NCBI GenBank assembly: GCA_964419145.1
Contig: CAYQOM010000002.1
Location: 682,001 to 746,000 of the forward strand
DNA: 64,000 bases
From: UBA2336 sp964419145
Lineage (GTDB): Bacteria; Bacteroidota; Bacteroidia; Cytophagales; Cyclobacteriaceae
Direction of reading: 5' to 3'
A program made the position numbers and the translations under genes. Of this stretch, positions 34,923-42,849 are shown piece after piece (position 1 is the first letter of the stretch; each line of letters begins with the position of its first letter). Under the pieces are notes generated by a model that was not told the origin of the DNA, did not search any database, and worked only from the letters and a program-made list of their open reading frames with translations.

Positions 34923-36277
34923 TGCTTCAGACTATTTAAAACTTCCTGCGCTGCCCGTTCGCCTGCCCGAACGGCCCCCTCAATATAGCCATACCAGACT
35001 TCGGATGTTTCTGTGCCTGCCCAAAAAATTGAACCGGTAGGCTTTGCCAACTCGTTTTGAAAATTTGTCCAAGCTCCGGTAGGGTAAAGCCCCGCATAAC
35101 ATCCTTTGCTCCAGGCTTCATCAGCCCAGCAATGATCGGTATAGTAAATTGGTTGTGCTGCTTCTTTTCCGAAATAACGTTGAAAGTATTCAAGTGCAAT
35201 TTTCTTTCTGGTTTGTTCATTCTTAGAAAAGAATTCGCGTGCACGATTGGCAATGCAAAAGGCTAACAATACCCCATAGGAACTATCAGCCGGAGAGGAA
35301 TCAAACAACGTTTGGAAAGGCGCGTTTTCATCGGCCACGACTTGTCCGCTGAAACCATTGTTTCTCCAAAACGGTTTTTCATAAACACCAAACACTTTCC
35401 CAACAATGCCTATTGAAAGTTTCTGCATTAACTGTTGCTTTTTGAGTGGGAGTGAAGGACTGAATTCTATTTCCTGAATCAACACAGGGGGAACGGCTAC
35501 GATCACATATTTGGCCTGGTATGCAAAACCATCACCTGATACAGAAAAAACATCATTTGATTGGTCAATTCGTTTAACAGGACTATTTAGCCGAATGGAG
35601 TGCTGAAATTTTTCAGCAAGCTTTTCAGCAAAAGGTTGCATGCCTCCTTTGATACGGTGTTGCTGGGCGCCATCTTTAATACTAAGCAATACATTCAGGT
35701 TCGTTCCAGAACGGATATAAAACAACGCATGAAGAAGCGATACTTCATTCAGTTCACAGGCATAAACGGTTTCAAGTCCGGCACGCACAACTTTATAACA
35801 ATTTTTGGTATAGCAATGCTTCCGAGCGAACGCTTCCAGGCTCATGCTATCCCAGGTTGTGGCTTGCGAAGTTGACCACGGATTGCTCAACTCAATTTTT
35901 TTGGCCAACCGGTCAAGCTTTTTTAACACCATGTCAATGTTGATCAGGGAAGGTATATCCATTTTTGGAATTAACCCGGTGTAGGTTTTGATAACCCGAT
36001 TCAGGTCAAGGATATTTTTGCCTTCATTGTAGGTTTCGTACCATTCAATGCCATGTTCGCGGGCAAGATCATACATGCGGTCTTGTGTGGGCCCGATCCA
36101 CTGTCCGCCAATGTCAACATATTTTCCATTGCCAAAGTGGCGGGTGTGGGTTCTTCCGCCCAGCCGATCGCGCGCTTCCAAAATGAGAAATGATTTCTGT
36201 TCTTCGTGAAGAATCCGACCGGCTGCAAGCCCGGAGAATCCTGCGCCAATCACAATGCAATCCAGTTTAGCATCCAT
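34919..36277 (-). CDS. FAD-dependent amine oxidase
   Basis: This 452-aa flavoenzyme is of the monoamine-oxidase type. CIVIGAGFSGLAAGRIL is the dinucleotide-binding fold, followed by EARDRLGGRTHT and YVDIGGQWIGPTQDRM, both standard. The end FWAGTETSEVWYGYIEGAVR contains the FAD-binding segment that closes the active site. It should oxidise an amine to an aldehyde or imine with release of peroxide and ammonia. It is first in the five-gene same-strand run and overlaps the nitrilase gene by four bases. There is no signal peptide. Confidence 0.9.
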   Translation of the reverse strand: MDAKLDCIVIGAGFSGLAAGRILHEEQKSFLILEARDRLGGRTHTRHFGNGKYVDIGGQWIGPTQDRMYDLAREHGIEWYETYNEGKNILDLNRVIKTYTGLIPKMDIPSLINIDMVLKKLDRLAKKIELSNPWSTSQATTWDSMSLEAFARKHCYTKNCYKVVRAGLETVYACELNEVSLLHALFYIRSGTNLNVLLSIKDGAQQHRIKGGMQPFAEKLAEKFQHSIRLNSPVKRIDQSNDVFSVSGDGFAYQAKYVIVAVPPVLIQEIEFSPSLPLKKQQLMQKLSIGIVGKVFGVYEKPFWRNNGFSGQVVADENAPFQTLFDSSPADSSYGVLLAFCIANRAREFFSKNEQTRKKIALEYFQRYFGKEAAQPIYYTDHCWADEAWSKGCYAGLYPTGAWTNFQNELAKPTGSIFWAGTETSEVWYGYIEGAVRAGERAAQEVLNSLKH

Positions 36278-36312
36278 AGAAAAATACCTGTCTCAATATA
36301 CACGGTTAGGTT

Positions 36313-36342
36313 GTAACTTGCGAAATGAGTTTCGTTACTTGC
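36313..36342. promoter_or_regulatory. Palindrome flanked by direct repeats between divergent genes
   Basis: CGAAA-TGAG-TTTCG (36321-36334) is a perfect palindrome. It is flanked by GTAACTTGC (36313-36321) and GTTACTTGC (36334-36342). It lies between the divergent amine oxidase and DinB genes and is a plausible operator. Confidence 0.35.
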
Positions 36343-36364
36343 AATAAATCTTTTCTACCTGTAT

Positions 36365-36889
36365 ATGACCTTTGATCTTCAAAAATCACTTGATGTATTG
36401 GAAAGAACGCCTGCAGTGCTGAACAGCTTATTGCGCAATCTTTCCGATGATTGGGTTCTGGCGAACGAAGGCGCAGATACCTGGAATGCTTTTGACGTAG
36501 TGGGCCACCTTATCCATGGGGAGAAAACAGATTGGATTCCCCGTATGGAAAAAATACTATCCGAACAGGAGGATAAAACCTTTGAGCCATTCGACAGGTT
36601 TGCGCAGTTTGAAGCCAGTAAAGGAAAGCGGTTAGAAGAATTATTGGATGAATTTTCAGCTTTGCGAGGGCGCAATCTGGAAGTTGTTCGGACAAAAAAT
36701 TTAACGCAAAAGGATTTCTCTAAAACCGGTATTCATCCGGTGTTTGGAGCCGTTACCCTCAGTCAATTACTTGCTACATGGGTGGTTCATGATCTCAACC
36801 ATTTGTCACAGATTTCACGCGTGATGGCGAAACACTACAAATATGAAGTAGGCCCCTGGATTGAATTTCTCGGAATACTAAAAACCTGA
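36365..36889 (+). CDS. DinB family protein
   Basis: This 174-aa four-helix-bundle protein has the metal-binding His positions of the DinB/YfiT group: VGHLIHGEKTDW near residue 50 and VVHDLNHLSQISR near residue 144. Members include thiol transferases and damage-inducible proteins; the substrate here is not known. A strong hairpin follows the gene. Confidence 0.87.
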   Translation: MTFDLQKSLDVLERTPAVLNSLLRNLSDDWVLANEGADTWNAFDVVGHLIHGEKTDWIPRMEKILSEQEDKTFEPFDRFAQFEASKGKRLEELLDEFSALRGRNLEVVRTKNLTQKDFSKTGIHPVFGAVTLSQLLATWVVHDLNHLSQISRVMAKHYKYEVGPWIEFLGILKT

Positions 36890-36896
36890 AAACACG

Positions 36897-36940
36897 AACC
36901 CCGGATTACTTCTGAGACAAGGCCAGCTTCATCCGGGGTT
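36897..36940. terminator. Hairpin between convergent genes
   Basis: AACCCCGGAT (36897-36906) and ATCCGGGGTT (36931-36940) are perfect 10-bp arms with a 24-base loop. The hairpin lies between the DinB gene and the convergent small membrane gene and could stop both. T-rich sequence follows on the minus strand but not clearly on the plus strand. Confidence 0.5.
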
Positions 36941-36958
36941 TCGTTACAAAATGATTTC

Positions 36959-37075
36959 TTATTTTTTACCGAACACATCCTTCGGCAACTGAATCAACCA
37001 ACTTACCAACATGGCAACGGTTAGTATGATCAGGCTTCCAAGAAACAGAACGAAAAACATCATAACAGGTTTCAT
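36959..37075 (-). CDS. 38-aa single-pass membrane peptide
   Basis: The frame ATG 37075 to TAA 36959 encodes MKPVMMFFVLFLGSLIILTV as a single hydrophobic helix, followed by SWLIQLPKDVFGKK. It starts 6 bp after the stop of the 164-aa gene and so is probably the last gene of the cytochrome c operon. Its size and position suggest a small subunit or accessory peptide. It is too short to judge by homology. Confidence 0.5.
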   Translation of the reverse strand: MKPVMMFFVLFLGSLIILTVAMLVSWLIQLPKDVFGKK

Positions 37076-37081
37076 TCTTGT

Positions 37082-37576
37082 TTAAATTAATCGTGCAAAC
37101 TGACTTAGCTTCCATTCTCCGTTAATCACCAGGGCATTCTCAACAACCACTTTGTGTTCCTGACCTTTAGAAGTGAACACAATGGTAAGCGTTGATACAC
37201 CAAATTTCCCCTTGGGTTCAGGACCATGTTCAATGCGTTGGTACTCCACATCATTCCAATCGATACCGATCGCCTTGCCGTCTTCAATAATCCGGCTGAA
37301 GGATTCATGCAGGGCAGGAATGATTTTCTTGGCGTAGGTTAACGCGAAATCATTCTTTGCTTCAAACAAGGTGTTACCATAAACAGCAGTGTGCGCATCC
37401 ATTACTGCATAGAAATCGGCTAACGTAGGTTGCATAGCTGCATACGATGAAAATGTTTGACGTTGAAGCGCCTCAATCGTATTCACTCCAATTTGGTTAA
37501 CCGTTAATGGTTCTTGTCGGGGTGTAAAGGCAGTTAAGGTTATCGTCATGGCAGATAAAAGAAATATGTTTTTCAT
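37082..37576 (-). CDS. Secreted NTF2-like protein (tentative), 164 aa
   Basis: A signal peptide (MKNIFLLSAMTITLTAFT) precedes a compact domain. Two helices (TLADFYAVMDAHTAVYG, AKKIIPALHESFSRIIEDG) lead to three or four strands (VSTLTIVFTSKGQEHKVVVE, LVINGEWKLSQF), an order seen in SnoaL/NTF2-like folds. I do not recognise a specific family. It lies 12 bp after the cytochrome c gene. Confidence 0.7.
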   Translation of the reverse strand: MKNIFLLSAMTITLTAFTPRQEPLTVNQIGVNTIEALQRQTFSSYAAMQPTLADFYAVMDAHTAVYGNTLFEAKNDFALTYAKKIIPALHESFSRIIEDGKAIGIDWNDVEYQRIEHGPEPKGKFGVSTLTIVFTSKGQEHKVVVENALVINGEWKLSQFARLI

Positions 37577-37588
37577 GATTTTAAATTT

Positions 37589-38187
37589 TTAGTTCAGTGG
37601 CATATCCGTTGGTGAAATCGGAGCTGGTACCAGGTTACGCACGGGTTTAATGGATTGCAGGTAAGCGAAAATGGCTTTCNNNNNNNNNNCAGTTCATCAT
37701 CGCTAAAATGTTGATACATCTGCCATGGCATGGGCGGCAACAAATCACGACTGCCCTCAAGTCCTTTATATTTCCCTTTCCGGATGGCCATTTTGAACTG
37801 ATCAAAGCTCCAGCTTCCCGTTCCGGTATCATCAGGTGTAAGGTTGGCGGCATAGGAGATTCCCCATGGACCAACAAATCCAGTCAGTCCCATATTGAAG
37901 AGTATCCAGTTTTCGCTTCCCTTAGGAATGGGAGGAAGCGGTTCATCTTGCGGATGGCCGGAAAGCAAACGATCCGGATCGGGTTCGGGACCCAGTGGGG
38001 TCATAATTTTTGGCGAATGACAATCGTGACAGGCGCTAACGGTAACTAAATGTTGCCCGCGCTTTATCATTTCTTCATCCTTCAACCAATTATTGGTGGC
38101 TTCCTTTTTATCGGGTGTTCTGAACATGCAGGCTCCCACAAGCCCCGCCAGGATTACTATAAGAAGGAATTTAGCTGTTGGTTTCAT
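37589..38187 (-). CDS. Lipoprotein c-type cytochrome (interrupted by assembly gap)
   Basis: The ATG at 38187 begins a lipoprotein signal with lipobox LVGAC (Cys20). ACHDCHSPK holds the haem-binding C53-C56-H57, and MPPMPWQMYQHF, downstream, may supply the Met ligand. The run of 10 N at 37680-37689 breaks the frame as written. If the N run and one duplicated C are removed, the frame reads through DDELKAIFAYLQSIKPVRNL to a TAA at 37589-37591, giving 195 aa and the usual end for this family. The protein is likely a periplasm-facing electron carrier. It is first in an operon with the 164-aa and 38-aa genes. Confidence 0.85.
37680..37689. other. Assembly gap (10 N)
   Basis: Ten N in the cytochrome c gene. 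The base before the run (C, 37679) equals the base after it (C, 37690). Merging them restores the reading frame and family-like sequence, so true missing sequence may be nil. Confidence 0.95.
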
Positions 38188-38244
38188 AATTAGGGTTTTC
38201 AATTGTTTTGTGGGAGTTACACGAAATCAACCCGGTTTGCAGAC

Positions 38245-38274
38245 TACGCTAAAACACTTCTCTAATACGCTAAA
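38245..38274. promoter_or_regulatory. Direct repeats TACGCTAAA spaced 21 bp, probable AraC-type sites
   Basis: TACGCTAAA occurs at 38245-38253 and 38266-38274, each followed by a similar ACTTCT. The 21-bp period equals two turns of DNA, typical of tandem AraC-family sites. They lie between the divergent cytochrome c operon and the AraC gene. Confidence 0.45.
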
Positions 38275-38372
38275 TCAACTTCTGTTGATCCTTGATCTGT
38301 CTTTAGAATGATTCTACGAAACTTTGTTGAACGCTTTTCGTGAAAGGAGCTTGTTGACTTCTGTCACCCCTT

Positions 38373-39371
38373 ATGCAACTCAATAATTTTGTCACTGTAG
38401 ATAATCCCAACATCCCGGTGCTCTCGCATACCAAACCAGCCCATATTGAATATGGCAAGTTTATTGAGAACACGGTAAATGAACATGACTGGCCTGAAGG
38501 ACTGGCAACACTACGGGTGCGCGATATGTATCTACCTAATTTTTCGTTAAGAGAAATTGATGCTCAGTTTCAGGAGAATGCTGTGTTTTATAATACGCAT
38601 GCGCATGGGGCAGAGCTATTAGGGAGTTGCATTTTTTTTAAAGCACGATTGAAATCGATTTTACCTGGTGAGGATAACGGAGTTTATGTTTACAACCGTA
38701 GCCACAATTTCAAGTACGATCCCAATAATGATTTCTTACACCTGGCTCCTGCCAATACGCCTTTGCACTTTGTTCACTTCTCCTATACATCCGAATACTT
38801 GAACCAGTTTCTGCCAGAGAATGAAGTATGGGCCGAACGCCTACGCGAGCGGATTTTTGCGCGACAGCGTTTAATGGGCGGACATTCATTGCCGCTTAAC
38901 GTGGTTCAGGAAAATGCGTTGCAGAATATTTTCAACTGCCCACTTGAAGGCCGGCTCGGAGAGATGATGATGGAGACTTCCATCATTCAATTGTTGTTGC
39001 TCCAACTTCATGGCCTGTTTGGGAAGGAAGAGAATATCCTTACGTCAAAGTTCGGCAAGCGTGATATTGAAGTGGCTCAGGAACTTAAGATTCACCTCAC
39101 CGAGACTTTTTTAGATGATCATACACTAAATGAATTGAGCAGGCGGTTCGGAGTAAACAGTAACAAACTGATGACTTTGTTTAAAAGTCAGTTTGGTAAA
39201 AGTATTTTCGAATACATCGGTGACCTGCGCATGGAATTTGCACGAAACCAAATCCGCACAGGCGATAAGCGAATTATTGACATCGCCCGCATGATCGGAT
39301 ACAAAAATCCCAATCATTTTTCTGCGGCTTTCAAAAAGCATTTTGGTATTTCGCCTACTGCATTACGGTAG
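38373..39371 (+). CDS. AraC-family transcriptional regulator
   Basis: This 332-aa protein has an N-terminal region of unknown ligand (residues 1-225). A C-terminal double helix-turn-helix follows (about 232-332): DHTLNELSRRFGVNSNKLM, FGKSIFEYIGDLRMEFA, IIDIARMIGYKNPNHFSAA. It is divergent from the cytochrome c operon, with tandem candidate sites in the shared 185-bp gap. Autoregulation and control of that operon are likely. Its stop lies directly beside the convergent CDP-alcohol gene. Confidence 0.9.
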   Translation: MQLNNFVTVDNPNIPVLSHTKPAHIEYGKFIENTVNEHDWPEGLATLRVRDMYLPNFSLREIDAQFQENAVFYNTHAHGAELLGSCIFFKARLKSILPGEDNGVYVYNRSHNFKYDPNNDFLHLAPANTPLHFVHFSYTSEYLNQFLPENEVWAERLRERIFARQRLMGGHSLPLNVVQENALQNIFNCPLEGRLGEMMMETSIIQLLLLQLHGLFGKEENILTSKFGKRDIEVAQELKIHLTETFLDDHTLNELSRRFGVNSNKLMTLFKSQFGKSIFEYIGDLRMEFARNQIRTGDKRIIDIARMIGYKNPNHFSAAFKKHFGISPTALR

Positions 39372-40010
39372 TCATTCCTGTTCCTGTTGTTGTTCCGTAT
39401 TTTTAATCTTTAACGCCCAATAAATACCCAGTACATCCGATTTCCATTTCGGTAAAATTGTTACCATCACAATCTCTTCCACCAACTCCAACGCGGTTAC
39501 CACCAAGGCGGCATAGAAAAGCCAATACACAGGCTCATCAAAAAAAAACAGGCTACAGAGAAAGGTGCCTTGTAGCATAGCGGCCGTTTTTGCACCAAGG
39601 GTATGAAAGCTGGTTGTCTTTTGGTATTTAAAAAGTGCGAACAGGGTTTGAATAAGAAAGATGCCCAGTACAACCACAATTGGAATCCATGATGTTTTTA
39701 GAAATTCCCACCGGAATACAAACATGCCCAGTAAGCCGGCCAACACAGTTAAATCATCACCGATGGAATCCAGTCTGGCGCCAAGTATGCTATTGGCCTT
39801 CAATTTTCGGGCAAGTACACCATCCAGGGCATCCGTCAGGAAACTGACTAACAACAGCCATTTAAAAAAATGGATATGTTCAAGGGACAGCAGCACAATG
39901 AATACCGGAAACGCGATCACCCGAAAAAAGGTAATGGCATTTACAAACCGTACCGGTCGCCTGGCCTTCACCAGCAGGTAGTATACCGACATGAAAAATC
40001 CGGATTTCAT
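39372..40010 (-). CDS. CDP-alcohol phosphatidyltransferase family protein
   Basis: This 212-aa integral membrane enzyme has the full signature D60xxD63GxxA67R68...G77xxxD81xxxD85. This motif binds metal and CDP-diacylglycerol in phospholipid synthesis. About six membrane helices follow the pattern of the family. The head group (glycerol phosphate, inositol, serine or another alcohol) cannot be told. Alternative start M7 is possible. Confidence 0.88.
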   Translation of the reverse strand: MKSGFFMSVYYLLVKARRPVRFVNAITFFRVIAFPVFIVLLSLEHIHFFKWLLLVSFLTDALDGVLARKLKANSILGARLDSIGDDLTVLAGLLGMFVFRWEFLKTSWIPIVVVLGIFLIQTLFALFKYQKTTSFHTLGAKTAAMLQGTFLCSLFFFDEPVYWLFYAALVVTALELVEEIVMVTILPKWKSDVLGIYWALKIKNTEQQQEQE

Positions 40011-40061
40011 TTTCCCAAATTAATTGGAATTAATGGAATTCGAATAGCTGAAATGGGGTAT

Positions 40062-40094
40062 AAAAAAAGCCGCCCTGAGAACAAGGCAGCTTTT
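40062..40094 (-). terminator. Rho-independent terminator after the 190-aa gene
   Basis: On the minus strand AAGCTGCC and GGGCGGCTT pair across a short loop (with one wobble), and a run of seven T follows. It is 28 bp past the stop at 40123. Confidence 0.7.
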
Positions 40095-40122
40095 ACAACC
40101 AAAATTAATCTAACCCTTATCT

Positions 40123-40695
40123 TTAATACACTACAGAAGTTACTTTTCCATTGCTGCTTACAATTTCAAAGCGGATGGAAGGGGATTTCACTTCCTTTAA
40201 ATTATAGATCAATGCAAACTTGCCGGTAACTTTCTCCTGCTTGCTGTATACAATATTCTCCCTGGCATCATAAATATTGATCTGAATGTTTTCTGTGCCG
40301 TTGTTCGTAGCACTTAAAACATATTTTCCTTCTCCGCTAGCCAGTTTGGCAACATGAATGGTGCTTTCTACTGTATTTTTTCTGTAGCTGATTTTTTCAA
40401 CCTGTTTGCCGTTCTTATCTTCCAGAACGATGGTATATTCTCCGGCTTCCATTCCGCTGAAGTTGTACGGACGGATAAACGCGGATACCTGTGTAATCGT
40501 TTCTGTGAATACAACCTGTTCGCGATTGTTCAAGATCGTCATTTTTACTTTGCCGGTGCTTTCACCCTGATACACTACTTTGTAAATGCCGGTGCTTTCA
40601 TTGGCTACAATGGCCATGGTTGCCGGGGTAGAAGAGAAGGCAAACGTTGAGGCGGTTATGCTGATAATGGCAAGAATGCTGAATACAAATTTCAT
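40123..40695 (-). CDS. Secreted two-domain beta-sandwich protein, 190 aa
   Basis: A signal peptide (MKFVFSILAIISITASTFAF) is followed by two similar segments of about 75 residues. Each has a VKMTILNNREQVVF or IQINIYDARENIVY strand pattern, an aromatic N-terminal strand and a Y-rich end. The segments resemble each other and the strand pattern of T9SS sorting-tail or DUF3244-like sandwiches, but there is no true sorting tail. It may be an internal duplication. Function is unknown. Confidence 0.75.
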   Translation of the reverse strand: MKFVFSILAIISITASTFAFSSTPATMAIVANESTGIYKVVYQGESTGKVKMTILNNREQVVFTETITQVSAFIRPYNFSGMEAGEYTIVLEDKNGKQVEKISYRKNTVESTIHVAKLASGEGKYVLSATNNGTENIQINIYDARENIVYSKQEKVTGKFALIYNLKEVKSPSIRFEIVSSNGKVTSVVY

Positions 40696-41057
40696 GGAGT
40701 TTTCTGATTTAAATGTGGTACAAAAGTGCCACTCAGAATTATCCAGCAGATGTTAAAAAGCGCGTATGAAATGCACTTGTAATAAAGAATGCAGGCGTTT
40801 CTAACGGTATATTAAGTGCTCGTTTACGTTGTTTGGCAGAGCAAATTTGTGCCCTTGCATAGGCGGCAAAATTTATTTTGAAGGATTTCAGTAATCGGAA
40901 TATTATTCTGTAAAGAGAACTATTTTATTTGATTGGGTGATCAAAAATTCTGTCAAAAAGGTAATTTTTTAGTTTTTAATCTGAATTCCTCACGTAAGAA
41001 ATTCATGTGAAAAACAGAATTGCAGCAATTTTCAACACGGGTTCAGGTTCTGCTGAT
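40696..41057. other. 362-bp intergenic region without a gene
   Basis: No convincing frame was found. At 40715-40732 lies GTGGTACAAAAGTGCCAC, a near-palindrome (6 of 7 arm positions). On the minus strand it contains CACTTTTG, one mismatch from TAnnTTTG, 20 bp before the start of the 190-aa gene, so it may be that gene's promoter with an operator. The remainder is AT-rich with no visible structure. Confidence 0.4.
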
Positions 41058-41306
41058 TTATTGGGTCTTTTGACTCGCCTCAGGCGTAACCGTTTCATCC
41101 AAAACCGATACGGTAATATCCATCCGGTTCAACAACCTGATGACTTCATCTGAATTAACGGCAGTGTGCGACTTGATGCGCAAAATCCTGTCGCAATCCT
41201 CCAGATCAAAATTGACGGAATAGCCTTGAAAAGTTTGCTGTATTACCTCAACAAGCTGGCGAGCATGAGCCCGAGTGTTCACATTGGTCTTAAATACTTC
41301 AATCAT
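41058..41306 (-). CDS. Small protein, possible ferredoxin-like fold, 82 aa
   Basis: The sequence IEVFKTNVNTRAHARQLVEVIQQ, then FDLEDCDRILRIKS and VNSDEVIRLLNRMDITVSVL, suggests beta-alpha-beta-beta-alpha-beta, as in HMA-like domains, but without a CxxC. There is no signal peptide. It follows the GyrI-like gene by 14 bp and may share its transcript. Confidence 0.7.
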   Translation of the reverse strand: MIEVFKTNVNTRAHARQLVEVIQQTFQGYSVNFDLEDCDRILRIKSHTAVNSDEVIRLLNRMDITVSVLDETVTPEASQKTQ

Positions 41307-41320
41307 GCAGATACAAAGTT

Positions 41321-41728
41321 TTAAAGCGGTTCAAGCCTCACCATACAGGTTACATCAGTGCCCTGATACCATTCCACGCAGGGAAAGGTGGTATCCGGCC
41401 TGGCGTCACCAAGTTTCTGAAATGTTTTGCCAATACTGGTTATATCGCTTTTCCAGTTTTCTACTGTTTCCATAAGGTATGCTCCCTTTTTAATGGTAAA
41501 TACCTCACAACCAACATGTCGGGCTTCACCCGGATAATTTTCCTGAACGGCCGCTTTATAAATCATGCCCCCCGAATCCGTTTGAAAAGCAATGCCAAAA
41601 AATGTGCGTCCCTTATCTGTGGGCAGTTTTTCAATTAGTCGTAAAAAAGCCTTATTAATTTCATGGGGAAATGACTCAGCCGTTACACAAAAGGTTGGAA
41701 TGTCGTGATCAAGATGAAGAATTTTCAT
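41321..41728 (-). CDS. GyrI-like effector-binding domain protein, 135 aa
   Basis: The ATG at 41728 fits the domain; the longer frame runs back through the promoter region. HDIPTFCVTAESFPHEINKA, then GIAFQTDSGGMIYKAAV, YLMETVENWKSDI and PCVEWYQGTDVTCMVRLEPL give the two-repeat small-molecule-binding fold (SHV/GyrI type). It has no DNA-binding part. It is divergent from the GlxA-like regulator, which suggests a shared signal. Confidence 0.75.
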   Translation of the reverse strand: MKILHLDHDIPTFCVTAESFPHEINKAFLRLIEKLPTDKGRTFFGIAFQTDSGGMIYKAAVQENYPGEARHVGCEVFTIKKGAYLMETVENWKSDITSIGKTFQKLGDARPDTTFPCVEWYQGTDVTCMVRLEPL

Positions 41729-41802
41729 GCAAACCGTATTTGGTGTCAAACTTACCCTACAAAATAATCTAGCTGCTGGTGTATTTCCGGCATTGTATGG
41801 GG

Positions 41803-41833
41803 TTGATTGCGACAGTTGACTTTTATAGTTTTG
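41803..41833 (+). promoter_or_regulatory. Promoter for the GlxA-like regulator
   Basis: TTG at 41803-41805 and TAGTTTTG at 41826-41833 fit the Bacteroidota consensus TTG-N20-TAnnTTTG. The -7 box is 24 bases before the ATG at 41858. Confidence 0.5.
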
Positions 41834-41857
41834 ATTAACCAAACCCCGATTAACAGC

Positions 41858-42841
41858 ATGAAGCATATCAGTATTCTTGTACCCCGCGGTGCCGTTGCGC
41901 TTGGGTGCATTGAAGGCCCTTTTATTCTCTTTAATAAAGCGAATGAGTTTTTGACCGCAATGGGCAAAGCACAACTGTTCCAGGTTCAGTTAGTTGGTCT
42001 GTCCGATGAATCTCAGGAATATCACCGGATTTTCTCGGTTAAACCGGATTGTACTGTTGACGAAGTGAAGCATACGGACCTCATCATCATACCGGCTGTG
42101 AATGGCGATATGAAGGAGGTCATCAACCAGAATAAAGATTTTTTTTCATGGATCAGAAACCAACATGCCCAGGGATCAGAAGTGGCCAGCTTGTGTGTGG
42201 GTGCGTTTTTGTTGGCAGGTACAGGTTTGCTTCATGGGAAAAAGTGTTCCACACACTGGATGGCGGTGAATACATTTAAAGAAATGTTTCCGGACGTTAA
42301 CCTGGTGTCGGAAAAGATTATCACGGATGAGGATGGCATTTATTCCAGTGGTGGTGCCAACTCGTTTTGGAACCTGTTGTTGTATTTACTGGAAAAGTAT
42401 ACCGATCGTGAAATGGCCATTCTGTTTTCGAAGTATTACGCCATTGAAATTGACCGGTTTAGCCAGTCACCTTTTATCATGTTTCAGGGACAAAAGGATC
42501 ATGCCGATGACGTGATTAAAAAGGCACAGAATTTTATAGAGCATAATTTTCAGGAACGGATTACGGTAGAACAGCTGGCTTCCATGCTGGCACTTGGCAG
42601 AAGAAACCTGGAGCGGAGATTTAAAAAAGCAACGTCTAATTCAATTATTGAATATATGCAACGGGTAAAGATTGAAGCCGCCAAGAAGAGCCTCGAGACC
42701 TCATCCGAAAATGTGAATGAAGTAATGTACCGGGTAGGGTATACCGATAGCAAAGCGTTCCGCAATACGTTTAAGCGATACACCGGACTTTCACCGATAC
42801 AGTACAGAAGTAAATATAACCGTGCGTTGGCTACAGCTTAG
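41858..42841 (+). CDS. GlxA-family regulator (DJ-1/PfpI + AraC HTH)
   Basis: This 327-aa protein starts at the ATG after the promoter. Residues about 1-190 are a DJ-1/PfpI domain with a conserved Cys (C113 in SLCVGAFLL). Residues about 215-325 are an AraC double HTH (ITVEQLASMLALGRRNLERR, EVMYRVGYTDSKAFRN, GLSPIQYRSKY). It is divergent from the GyrI-like gene and convergent with the AsmA-like gene (8 bp). Confidence 0.88.
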   Translation: MKHISILVPRGAVALGCIEGPFILFNKANEFLTAMGKAQLFQVQLVGLSDESQEYHRIFSVKPDCTVDEVKHTDLIIIPAVNGDMKEVINQNKDFFSWIRNQHAQGSEVASLCVGAFLLAGTGLLHGKKCSTHWMAVNTFKEMFPDVNLVSEKIITDEDGIYSSGGANSFWNLLLYLLEKYTDREMAILFSKYYAIEIDRFSQSPFIMFQGQKDHADDVIKKAQNFIEHNFQERITVEQLASMLALGRRNLERRFKKATSNSIIEYMQRVKIEAAKKSLETSSENVNEVMYRVGYTDSKAFRNTFKRYTGLSPIQYRSKYNRALATA

Positions 42842-42849
42842 GCGATTGA

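Noticed and set aside
37647..37877. Frame read across the N run
   Set aside because: Contains unknown residues and is out of frame with the cytochrome c gene.
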